A stretch of 64,000 nucleotides of DNA from Gossypium raimondii (taxonomy: Eukaryota; Streptophyta; Magnoliopsida; Malvales; Malvaceae): positions 12,524,001 to 12,588,000 of the forward strand of contig NC_068569.1 of assembly GCF_025698545.1 (NCBI RefSeq), read 5' to 3'. Below are positions 35,897-47,400 of this stretch, piece by piece. A program made the translations under genes and the position numbers. The notes beneath the pieces were generated by a model that saw only the letters and a list, made by a program, of their open reading frames with translations, made no database searches and was not told the DNA's origin. Numbering within the stretch: the first letter of the stretch is position 1; the number at the start of each line of letters is the position of its first letter.

Positions 35897-36454
35897 CTAG
35901 GTAGCTAGCTGAGAAGAGGGCTGCTGGTTGGAAGAAGGCATAGGATCGTCGACTTTGGGTTTAATTTGAGTCTTCTTCTTCTTTTTCTTTCGATATGGAA
36001 TCCCTCTGGCCTTAGCTTGACAGTCCCTCACTTCACGCAAATAAACCCGAATTGCTCCATTTCCAAAAGGGTTAGTCTCGGGCGACCCACCATGCTCATC
36101 ATAAGCAGCTCTTAGGCGTCCGATCAGTGCATCAAGACTCCCCCAGGCCTGCCTTAGTGGACAAGTACAAGGAGCAGGCGGATCAGGTTGTCCAAAAAAC
36201 ACACAACCATGTAGGTGAACCTTAGTCTTCCCAAACTGGTCCAGATATCTTAGGAATTCAAGAACATGGTTGCAGTTACACTGGGAGAGTGCAACCGGGG
36301 GCCTCTGGTTCTTCAAATACTGCCCAAAAGTGTTCCAGTCTCGCCGTTTCTGTGATTCGTACCGGCTCAGCGGAGGCGATTGAGGTTGATTGTGGTGGCT
36401 GACGGAGGACCGTGAGGAGCCTTCAGCAGAATCTCTGGCAATATCACCTGACAT
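35897..36454 (-). CDS. ALOG-domain protein (LIGHT-DEPENDENT SHORT HYPOCOTYLS family)
   Basis: A single coding exon of 185 residues. A Ser/Pro-rich N-terminus leads to the ALOG domain at about residues 30-158. It opens [20 protein letters not shown], continues [20 protein letters not shown], then [21 protein letters not shown] with the zinc-ribbon insert cysteines (C84, C96, C98), and then [18 protein letters not shown]. It ends [20 protein letters not shown], whose lysine run (156-161) is a nuclear localisation signal. ALOG proteins are plant DNA-binding regulators of light responses and of organ and meristem boundaries, and this one resembles the Arabidopsis LSH10-like group. The frame is open upstream to 36523, but MSGD at 36454 matches the family's length and start. 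Plant ALOG genes often have an intron in the 5' UTR, which I cannot confirm here. Confidence 0.93.
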   Translation of the reverse strand: MSGDIARDSAEGSSRSSVSHHNQPQSPPLSRYESQKRRDWNTFGQYLKNQRPPVALSQCNCNHVLEFLRYLDQFGKTKVHLHGCVFFGQPDPPAPCTCPLRQAWGSLDALIGRLRAAYDEHGGSPETNPFGNGAIRVYLREVRDCQAKARGIPYRKKKKKKTQIKPKVDDPMPSSNQQPSSQLAT

Positions 36455-37735
36455 GATTGTGAACTCAACTAATCTTTTTTCCCCCAGAGGAATTATTGGG
36501 TATTTTTGGCAAGAAAGGATCATTAAAAAGAAAAGAAAAGAAAAAGGTGGAAGAATAGGGATAGTGCAGTGGAGCGAAAGATGACTATCACGTCTTTGGG
36601 TCTAACTGAGGAGACATGTTATGGGCCCTCTATAAACCTGCTTTAATTTGTTCCCCGTTTTCTTCTTTAATTTCTCTCCTTTCTTATTTCCCCCTTTATG
36701 TTCTTTTCCCCTTCTTTGACGCAAACAATTAACAAATATCTTCTAATCCAGTGTATAAATACCAATGCCAATGCCATCATCTCTACGATCATTACCATCA
36801 TTTTCATTTGATTTACCTTGGTAATACCATTTTTTTTCGTTTGATTTGATCTCCCACCCAAAAAATAAAAAGTTGGTGGTGTTTGACTTAAATTTGGGAA
36901 TGGAAAACAAATATACATGGTTTGTTTTTGCAGATCGAGAAAGAAATTATTACCACTAATATAATATTTTAGTGGTATCGCTGATGTTTCCTTGGTTTAT
37001 TAACATATCAGTTGATCATGTCCTTGTCTTCATCTCTACCTCCTAACTACTGCAAAATTTTAGTGGAATAACGAGAGGGCTGCCCTAACCCTTAGAACAA
37101 TGTGTGGAAGCTTTTAACATCCTCTTTGTCAGTTTTTCCCAGCACATGGTAATAATATGCATGCATGGAACATTGTCATGCCTACTTAAAAAATTCCTCT
37201 CAAAACTTATTTCTCGAAATACAGTTTAAATTTAAATGTTCTAATCGAAAAAGACCTCCCTATTTGGATCATCTTGTGATTGATTATGGGTTAGAATTTT
37301 TAAATTAATTTTATTATGATTCTGTGATATTCTGGTTTGATTTATTTTATTGTTTGAAAATGCACAATTAGTTGAAATTATAGAGTCTTTTTAAGTAGTG
37401 GGTTTGTTTGAATTTTGCATTTGCTTTTCTTTTCCTTTTAAAAGAAAAAATGTTTTAGCAAAAAGACAATTTTGAAATGGATTCTTCAAAGATTTTCTGC
37501 ATTTATTTCTTTAATTTAGAGGCCTGTTTTGTTTCTGCTTGGTTTTCCATTTTGAATTAAATGGGTATTTATGGTCCTCAAAATCTACTGGTTTAACTTC
37601 AAAACTATTTAACTCTTCCGTTTCTAGGCTAAATTTATTTCTCAATTTTTTTTATTTTAGACATTTATAATTTAAATAGTTCAATCACTTTGATCACTCC
37701 CGTTAAAATTATTAGACAATTTAAAAAATGCGTAT
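36455..37735. other. Upstream region of the ALOG gene
   Basis: Presumed promoter and 5' UTR on the minus strand. A TATA-like GTATTTATACAC lies at about 36752-36763 (minus strand), 300 bases upstream of the ATG. Beyond about 37000 the sequence is AT-rich and featureless. Confidence 0.4.
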
Positions 37736-37737
37736 AA

Positions 37738-38290
37738 AGACCTATTCATGGGTTAGGCTACCCGTCCAAGTCAAAAAACCAGTCCGAAATTTGGAAGAGT
37801 TTGGAAAAAAATATTAAGCCCGAAAAATGAACTTGAGAAATAAAATTAGGCTCATTATATGGGTCGGACTCGGACTTGGACATTCAAGGCCCGTGCCTGT
37901 CCCAACTCAACCCATTTTTAAGTTTATAATATTTTATATCAGTTATTTTTATATATTGTGTAATTTATAACACATACAAAAATAAACTTATACTAAATAT
38001 ATAATACTATTCTAATGTGAACATTAAAATAATGTTAAGATAATTATATAAAAAATTTCAATAAATAAAAAAAACATTAAGTTAAAACAATATAAATATT
38101 TTTTAAAAATTAAAAGAATAATATTGACATACTTAAAATGAGTTTAGGTTAGTCTTTTACAAATATTGACAAATTTAGGCAAAATTTTAGGTCCATATTT
38201 CAGGTCAAGTGGAGTTTGTACAATCTTAAAGTATTACAATATCATGCTTAAGCCTATCTCAAACCCAACCCAACCCATGATATTAATTCT
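37738..38290. mobile_element. Decayed non-autonomous repeat with 'CATGGGTTAGGC...CCAACCCATG' ends
   Basis: The left end TATTCATGGGTTAGGC and the right end CCCAACCCAACCCATGATAT are inverted relatives. The interior contains GGGTCGGACTCGGACTTGGA and GGCCCGTGCCTGTCCC, the purine/pyrimidine-skewed style seen in widespread plant MITEs. Non-coding; boundaries approximate. Confidence 0.45.
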
Positions 38291-38294
38291 ATAT

Positions 38295-39335
38295 GAATCT
38301 AGTATAATAATAAATTTAATCCTCAACTTTTAAATTTTATATCAATTTAGTCATAATATTAAAAAATTAACCCCAAAATTTATAAATATTCTGAATTTAA
38401 TATTAATTCTAGAAAATTCAAAAAAAAATATACACTTCCTCCCACTGCCATCCCCGTTCCCCTTCCTCCCTCTCCCTTAATTTAACCATCTTCCAAACTT
38501 TAATTAAAGCTAAGAACTTGAAATTGAAGAAATAAAATTAGAATCATGAAAGCAACCAAAAAATAAAGCTAGAAAGGACAGTTCAGAATTCAAATCTTCC
38601 TGTATGTAATAATCAATTTTGTAGTCTTAAGTCAAACCCTGTATATATATAGCACTCTCTTTCCTTTTTGCAGCTAAAACCCTGTTCAAACCATAGTTTT
38701 TTATGTTTGTGAAAATAAAACCATCCAGTTCTCTCTCTGAAATGGGTTTACCCAAAAAGTCCCTCTCTTTGATCTTTGTTTCATTGTTTTTGGTCACAAT
38801 CTTTGGTGGTAGGAGTGGGGGAGCTCCGATGGGGAGAGAGAAAGAGAAACGAGTGGGGAGGATTTTATTTTATATTATATTAATATAATTTTTTTATTTG
38901 ATATTAATATTAATATAAAAGTGTCATGTAGTATCTTTATGTAAAAATTTTACTAAATGTAAATACACATTAAAAATATAAAAATAAATATACATATATA
39001 AAATCTAAAAAATCTAAATTTTAAAAATATAATTTTAAAAATACAATAATTGAAAAGAAATTAGTTGAAATTAATAATATTATACAAAAAAAGTAAAATT
39101 ATAAAAATAATTTAAAATAAGGTTTGAAAATAGTTTTTATAAAATTTTAAAATGGTATTTAAATTTCAAGTTTTTTTGTCGTTACTTGAAATTTAAATAT
39201 AGATTCTTTAATTTTGTAGCATTTTTAAATTTTTATTTATTATTTTATAATAAATTCATTTTGAACTTATTTAATTTTTTATATTATATATATATTTATA
39301 TTTTTAATCAATATAATATATATAATACTAAAAGA
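38295..39335. mobile_element. Second, probably related inverted-repeat element with a captured promoter and signal-peptide fragment
   Basis: The left arm begins TATAATAATAAATTTAATCC and runs to CCTCCCACTGCC and CCTCCCTCTCCC. This repeats the order seen in the left arm at 27199-27549, including the ATTTTATATCAATTTAGTCA block. The right arm (reverse complement from about 39000 to 38805) ends TATAAAATAAAATCCTCCCC, close to the inner arm of the first element (AATAATAATAAAACCCTCCTCC). Between the arms lies unrelated, gene-like sequence. Outer boundaries and target duplication are unresolved. Confidence 0.5.
38640..38800 (+). pseudogene. Captured 5' gene fragment: TATA box, leader and signal peptide
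   Basis: Inside the second element, TGTATATATATAGC (about 38640-38653) looks like a core promoter. It is followed by a leader and by an ATG at 38742 opening MGLPKKSLSLIFVSLFLVTI. That is a basic start plus a hydrophobic core, a good secretory signal peptide. The frame then runs into the element's G-rich arm (GGRSGGAPMGREK) and stops. It looks like the beginning of a secreted-protein gene cut off by the element's edge. I do not recognise the parent gene. Confidence 0.45.
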
Positions 39336-41890
39336 AGGAGACATGACGTGTTCTAATAGAGCGACGCGTTCGGTCGATTTCGATCAACACCAATCAATAG
39401 TCAACTAACGTCTATCAAAATAAAGTGTGTTTTAGAAACTAAATCGGGAATTGAGCAAGAAATGTTTTGGTGGGCAATTACAACATTGGTAACGAATCAA
39501 TAGGGCAGTCAAGTGTTTAATTATAAATGTATAAATTGACTCCCTGTTCTGTTTTTGGATCCCTTAAAACGGCGTCCCTAAATTTAGGGGAGTAATTTCT
39601 ATCTTGGGAAATTCACAGGAAGCTAATTTATGTAAGCCATTAACACTTTCAATTTATTGTCTTATTATTATTTTTAAACTAAAACATATAAAATATATTA
39701 AAATCCTATTACATATGTATGTGTGTAAAATTATAAATTCAAAATAACAAGATGCATTTAAAGTTAATTAATAATAACACATGAAATAGGTATAATATTA
39801 AAATGGAAATGATAGATTAAATTATTTATCATGATATTGTCATCAATCTTAAGTCGGTGTCTAGTTAATTTATGACACTAACTTGATCAAATACAATCAT
39901 GCATAATAAAATTAAAATATGTAAAAATATCAAAATAAAATTTCAGCTAAGTGATAAATTAATGCAATTGACGTGAATTCAAAACACGTCATATTTTTAT
40001 TAAATAAAAGACTAAAGATTGTTTATTAAAATTATGAAGCCAAATTGAATGACAATGCCAGCTAAATCTAAGATCCTGATTCACGAGCTTCTAATTTCTT
40101 ATTTTTTGATAAAGAAAACTTCACATTTTTAATTAGCAAAGCAGATAGAAACATGAAAGTATAGATTTTGAATTAGTGGTGCATGCATTGTTTCATTTTC
40201 AATTTATTTCTTATGTGAAGCGGCAACATAAAAGAAGAAAATCCATTCGGATCGGGAAAAGTGTTGATAAGAAAACTGAGGGCCGTGAAAAGAAGAAAAT
40301 ATTAAGGATGTGGATGATTTTGCTGCAAATTTGAGAGACATCTTTGGGAGATGGGGTCCTGAACCCTAAATATTAATGTCTCATGTCTCCATCCTCAAAT
40401 TCAAAATATCCACCCATACAATCTATTTTTGATTTTCTTCTCAATAATTCATCATGATCTTTTCTTTCATATAAAAAGCTTAAAACTTCAGCGAAATGGA
40501 TCTTTTTGCCTACCCTTAAAAATATTTTTATATTCATTTTACTGTTTATTTTAAAATTCATGATTTAGGACTTTCAAACTTCCAAGGAAAATAGAGAGGA
40601 TGATTTGTGTAAATATCGTAAAACACCCAAAGTTGTAATATATTTATTTATGGTCAGCTGAGATATTGTCCAACCCAAAAGTGATTTGCAGCAGCAGTAT
40701 AGCCTATAGAATAGGCAGTACAATGATAAAAGAAAAAACATATTTTACTGCACCAAGATTTGGAAGAATTTTGGCAACTATTTTCCATAACAATTCAACT
40801 TTTAGAACAGTGACCATGACTGGGTTTCAGGGTGCATCTTAAATTATTGGTGACCTTTGCAAGGTTTAAGGAAAAATACTAGGCCAAAGGCAATCAATAT
40901 TCTCAGATGATGATGACCCACACCCCTTGGCGCTGCATATTTATATATGTTTGCATCCTACTCATTAATGATACCCATGTCTGTCTTGAACCAACTCCAA
41001 ACTTGAAAGAAGATGACAATGAAATCGGGAGAAATTTAGGGTTAATATTAATTGTTGCCAGTGGACAATGATCAACACCTAGTCGATGAATGGTGAAGAT
41101 TTTGCTTAATTAATTGTAGTGATATTATTTTGGTTTTGAAGGTGATAATAATTACGCCTACTTTGGTATTATTATGATTCAAGTACTACATGTGGGCAGT
41201 GGGGACATATGTTTGAAACAAGGGAAGTCTATAAGGTGACTTTGAAGACAAATAGTTAGCCTCCCGCGAGGAATCCCACTTTCCATTTCTTCATAATTTC
41301 TTTCACCGCTTATCATCAAACAACAAGTATGAAGTTGAAGAGGTTATTCTCCAACTTCATAAGGTTTGGTTTGGTCCAAAAGGTGTACCCCAGAATATTT
41401 TAGATGAATGTGTATGTATATCAATAAGCCAAGATTCTTTTATAAGTCGGCATCTCCATCTCTTCTAAATTTGATGTATACACCACCAATCATTTTAAAT
41501 GTATAATTACCATTTCTGTTCAGCGCAGGCTGAATTTGTCTGAGTTTTGGTGATTGTATTGCAAGCTTGCAAAATTCCCTACTTTTATCATCAATATTAA
41601 AGTAATAATTTATTCATTTTCTCTCAATTTATAACTCTTTTTGTATTTTACGGTTTTATCTTTAAAAATATATTAATCGAAAAACAAACCAACTGTGTAC
41701 TATCTATTGACTCTTTTCTTTTAATTCTATGTAATATAATTAGTTGTTTTCCTTTTATTAAAATTTTTATTTTCTAACTCATGCATTTCTTTTCTTAAAG
41801 CTTTATGCCTATAATATAATACTCTTACTGGTCGATATGTTGTATATCTCTTTGTTTATATTGTGGAATAAAAATATTATAGCTACCCTT
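39336..41890. other. AT-rich intergenic DNA
   Basis: No coding region or RNA gene that I can support. The ORF at 40373-40561 has no recognisable features. Confidence 0.4.
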
Positions 41891-41894
41891 TGTT

Positions 41895-42070
41895 TTTATA
41901 AGATTTTTGTCGATTAAGTCTTAACTTGATTGGCATAGGTATTATTGCCAGTGTAGGAGGGCCATGTGAAGCTCATTATCCTCCTATTTAAGGGTTAGAG
42001 ATGAGTAGTTCGAAGCATTTTATCAAAAAGAACCGATATGATAATAACTTATAATGAGATTACTGTTCAA
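41895..42070 (+). mobile_element. SINE-like repeat
   Basis: GTCTTAACTTGATTGGCATAG then GTATTATTGCCAGTGTAGGAGG, followed by CTCATTATCCTCCTATTTAAGG and TAGTTCGAAGC, resembles a short repeat I recall as abundant in cotton. GATTGGCATAGG is similar to a pol III A box and AGTTCGAAGC to a weak B box. No poly-A tail or target duplication was seen. Confidence 0.35.
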
Positions 42071-43488
42071 AAAAATTATTAAATTTTTTATATTATTCCT
42101 TAAATCATTTATGTTGGAAAACAAAACAAATATTTTAAAGTACATGTTTTTAATATAATTTGACTCATACCAAAAGTTTTTAAATTGATTCTAAGTCAAT
42201 TTAAAGAATTTAAAAATATTTTTTAAAACAATTTAGTAATTAAGTTTTTATGTTTTGCTCCTAGGCTCAAGTATCAATGCTTTAGGAAGTAAGTAGTCAC
42301 GATACTTGTTATTAAGGTATTGATGCCTAACCCAATAGTATCATGCTTGCCTTTATGGTATTGATGCCCTATTCCAATAATTATTTTTGTAAAAAATATC
42401 TTTCACCCCCAATAACTGTATTTTGTCTCCAACTATTATAAATAGCTCCAAACTCATTCTTTGATATAAATATACCTCAATAATATTAAGAAATAAGAAA
42501 TCAATATTTTGTCTTGACTTAAATGGAGCGGTGATTAAAGTTTTTATTAAACATTTGTTTGGCACAGGTTTGAACTGTGTTACCCATTAATTCTCTACCC
42601 CTGATATTGTTTTTATATATAAAGAAATCAATATCCATGAAAGTACAAGAAAATTTTATTTTCTTACATTCTTTCTCTTGTACATAGGCTTTGAGTTCTA
42701 CTTGGCTAAATCTTTCAATAATTTTTATTCTATCTTTAAGAGAGTTTACACTTTATAAACACCCACCTTAAAGAGATTTTTTTTTAGTCTACACCATTGC
42801 ACCAATTTGTAATTGGGAGGGTTTCTAGTTCAACTATAAAAACTAGAGTGGTTCAATATTAATTAGTGTTATATATAGGTTAAGTGTTTCTAGTTTAGCC
42901 TAAATAAAATATAGGGATTATAAAAGTTACCATTCATGTACCAATTCAAAGATAATAAATTGAAAAATGTTGACAAGTGAGGCTAAGGTAATGCATGCAG
43001 GTAATTGAGGTCGAATAATTATAAATAGTTCAGATTTAATTTTTCTATCCTTTTAACTTATCTCTTTGCAAAATTTTTAATTAGTAATTCAGTGAAAGTT
43101 AAAAATACTTTTAATTAATTTATAAAATAAGTAAAAACAAAAAAAAAAGTTAAAAAAATTACTCTTTATACTTTTTACTCTATTTCTTCCTCTCTTCAAG
43201 GTAGATTGTTCCAACCTAAGGTTTATTTCTTTCTTCTTTCGTATAGGAATTTTTGTGTTCTTACTCTCATAGCTCTTCGAAAGAATTTTTTTTTTTCCTA
43301 TTCCCGGTGAGAATAATTTTAACTTGCCAAGGAAGCTTGCAATCAGTAAACTCTCCTCTCTTCCAATATTCTTGTCTCCAGGCAATGCGTTGTTACATTT
43401 TCATCTTCTTTTTCACCAAATTGATACGAAATCTCAACAAATACAGATTTTGAAGCAGCTGTTGAATGGTTTTCCGAATTAAAATTAA
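42071..43488. other. AT-rich intergenic DNA
   Basis: No supported gene. At about 42405-42500 there is CTATTATAAATAGCTCC followed by a short leader-like stretch, which could be the end of an old LTR. I cannot find a partner or boundaries. Confidence 0.3.
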
Positions 43489-44490
43489 GGCTCTGTTTGT
43501 TTTACTAAAAATAGTTTTCGGAAAATCATTTCTGGAAAATGACTTACTTTTCTGGAAAAGCTAATATTTTCTGGTGTTTGGATGAATGTGTAAAATATTT
43601 TCTTTTGTTTGGCAGATTCTTTAAAAATATTTCATAAAAGTCGTTCTCAATTAAATAAACATACATTTGAGATTTTTTTCATTGTTTAATTGAGTTTATT
43701 TTATATCTATAATTTTATATTTTACATTGTTTTTACATATATTAAAAATATTTTGTTAAATTTAGGTTCATTGCAATGATCATTTTTAGTTACATGACTA
43801 CCAACTGAGTATTTTTTATTTAAAATTAACAAAAAATCAACAATGTCAAGAGTGGACTTGATTTTCAAATCTAGAAAGTAGAGTGACTAAATTCTTGAAA
43901 ATAAAAGTATAGAAACTAAATTGTAAATTTGTGAAGAGTATATAGACTTATGACATATTTTAACATTTATACTACAAAATATTTATTATTAATATATTTA
44001 TAATTGTAATAAATATTTAGTATTAAAATATTAATATTGATATTTTCAATAATATGTGAATAATATTATTTAAAATTATTATTTTAAAATTTACTATTAG
44101 AATAAAATTTAAATATTAAATAATTTATTAAAAATAATAAATTATGTTAATTATATTAATAATTTATTATATGACTAAATATAATATTTTATATTAATAT
44201 TTTAAATATTTTTAAAAATAAAAATAAAAATTATTATTAATATAATAATATTAAACTTGATTTAAGTTAATTTTTATATAAAAGTAAAATTATTTATTGA
44301 GGAGCTCTTTTCCGGAAAATGACTTACGCTTTTCAAAAGAGTAAGTGATTTTATAAGGAAAAAGGCTTATTTTCTGTTGACGTGTAAGTCATTTTCTATT
44401 GACCGAGTTATTTTCTGTGAAACAAAGACGGGAAAATACAGAAAACACATTTTCTGCAAAACCTTTTATATGTAAATAAACGGGCTCTAA
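43489..44490. mobile_element. hAT-like non-autonomous element (GGCTCTGTTTGTTTTAC ends)
   Basis: The left end GGCTCTGTTTGTTTTACTAA and the reverse complement of the right end, AGAGCCCGTTTATTTACATA, are inverted repeats. Sub-terminal motifs GGAAAATGACTTAC and its variants recur on both sides (43546-43559 and about 44315-44328). The interior is very AT-rich and non-coding. The flanks AAAATTAA and AAAAAAAA could be a decayed 8-bp duplication. The end pattern is common for plant hAT-type MITEs. Confidence 0.6.
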
Positions 44491-47400
44491 AAAAAAGAAT
44501 TGTTTAAATTGAAATAAGGGTTTGTTTTGTTTAAAGAGATTGATTTGGTATGGAATCAAATGAACAAAATTATATTTGTGTCGGATATAATTTCTAGTCA
44601 AATGATATGGACGAATGGATAGAGTTATTGTGAAATGAAATCAGAATTCTTATCGAGAGTAAAGTAATTTGGATATTGAAAAGGTGTCAGCTTTCTTTGA
44701 TTAGTATAAAAGAAAAGGGATGAAAAATGGAAGTACCACAATTTGCATTTATCTCATAAGATTTTTAATCACCAATTCTACGATTAATATAACACCGTTG
44801 GACTGAGGGGTTCATATCTAAATTAATATAAAATATTAAAGAAACTGAAAAGAAAGGAAATTTATAAATTAATATATTTACATCCCAAACTTCTAACACC
44901 TTCTTCCACTTGCCATCGACAGCCCATCATACCAAACTTTCTAGATTTTTCAAAAAATTATTATATATTAAGTTGGTAATAATCCTACGCAACGTCTGCC
45001 AACCCCCCAAAAAAAAACCACCTCATTTCTTAACTAATGTCTTTACATACAACAAAATTACTCATTAAAAAATGAGGCAAGCTCATTTTAATGAGTAAAA
45101 AGTACGATTTCAGTATGGTATTTATAGGATATAAGTCTGTAATAAATCAATTTTAATGGATATTTTCAGTCACACACAAATTTGATTTTGGAAAGAGAAT
45201 GATTTTTATTTATTTATTTTAAATATGCCTTATTTTTTATAACATTTACTTATATTTCTAATTTCAAGTATAAATTTGTATCAATTGTATTCTCTATTTT
45301 CTAACCATTATAATATATATTAAACGAATCATTAGTGCAAAGTAAATTTTGGAAGTAAACCAGGAAAGTTTGATAAGTTAAATATGATTTTTACATTTTC
45401 AACATTAAGATGAAAGATTAAAAATAATTTGTTTTAGAAAATTTTAAAAATTTAAATTTGTTACCATAGAACGAATAAATTCACTGGTAAGTATTACATG
45501 TGGTGATTTGAGAGATAATATTATTATATTGAACCGAATAATCACGAACCCCGAACATATATTATAAAGCAAATAATTTTAAATTAATAGAGCGAGGAAA
45601 TAATTTCATTTGGACTACACTAAACTTTTAAATTCATTCTCTCATTTGGTTCTTATTTATAATATTAAATATTTTAAATAATTAAATTTTATAAAATATA
45701 TTTAAAATATTTTATTGAAAGTTTTATAATATAATTTTACAAATTATTATCCATGGTAAAAATAAAAAATACTTATCCAAAAGAAAATAAATTAAAAATA
45801 AGAAGTGGCTGTATATATTGTATCGAAATGGATAATCGTAAATATGGAAATATTGAAATTTGATTTTGTTATTATTCACTTTCATTATTCATCATCTTTT
45901 ATGATTGCTGGAAAAAGATACGTGCTAAGGAGATAAGTGAAGAAGAAATCGGCAATGCTTGAATCGACATGTCCTCAAAGAAAGCATTCATCATTCAATT
46001 TATATTGCTCCTAGCTACCTAACAAACACTAGGTACATCTTCCTGTTGGGGGTCTAATATTGTAATTTTTGCTTTGCTCTCCGACAAATTTGTCCAAACC
46101 CAATAGCAAAGCCCCCAACCCAATTTAGTAAGAGATTTGACATGATATTAGCATTCATGCTACTTGTACGTATTTCAAATGAAACAAGGCAACCCCCGGG
46201 GGGGCCCTGCCCATCCTACACCCAATTTGCCATGTTTAGTCATTCCAAAAAAACAAACAAGCAAAAGCCAACTTTCTAGTGAAATATTTGACACATAAAT
46301 GCATATTACAAAACTAATTCACGGCTGAAATTTCAACTTCCATCACTTTATAGAATCTTATTTGAATGCATCAGCTTTTAATTTTTCAACCATCCTTTTA
46401 ATTGCCTGAACTTACAGAGTCATAAAATATTCCAACTTCTTTATTCTTTTCTTTTCTTTTTTTATAAAAAAATCTGCTTTAATTATCTAACAGAATGAGC
46501 GGCCAATGCACGTGAATGGGTCCATTTCCTTCACCAATTGTCTTTGAGTGCACCGTTTGATGGATCGTGGACCCTAAGTATATGCAAACCAAAGCATCTG
46601 TTGTAATTTTTCAAGACAATTTTAGATTTGTTTTTATATCTCGCAGACTCTCACCAGCAAACTTTAAGCTTGGGTTTCAAAGTAAATGTAGGCACATTAG
46701 CATCTTAGCTTCACTGCGTTTCTATATCCTCACCCAACTTAAGTAGAGGCCTCCAGCATGGCTATGACTCACTAATAAAAAGATAATATTATTGAAGAGA
46801 ACAGTCATATATTTCAAAAAGATTAATTTTTGTGATTATAAAATGGATATGAAAGATGAATTTAAAAAGAAAAAAAAAAACCTTACTTGGACAAGAGTAC
46901 CAAGCTGAGGAACCTGCAAAGTGCAAACACTTCCTAAGCACCTGATTCTACAATCAATCTATTTTATGTTCAAACTCATGGCTGACTTCTTGCTTTTGTA
47001 CTAATACATCTTCAAACACCTTAATAAGGCTGCTCTTCGTAAGTACTTATAGACTAGACATGCGGCTAACCAGCTTTGTTTGAATCATGGGATGGTAGGG
47101 CTTTGGCCCACCAAAAATGCAACTGTTGAGTGCTCAAAACACTCCCTTTCTGATCATACCAAACGAGGTTACCTTTTTGTACTAGGTTCGTTCAATCCAG
47201 CAAAACCCGTAATGGCAGCGCCAGTTTGCCATCAACATCGGCTAACACTAGCACTAGGTTCCCAAACCCAACCCAAAAGTTAAAAGGGGCGCCTTCACAA
47301 ACTGGCCTACCTCCATTCGTCTCAGGGAATGTCTCAGTTATCGTCAGTAGTTGTCCTGGACTGGTTGGCCTAATTGTCCATCTCAAACTGGGCCCAAGTT

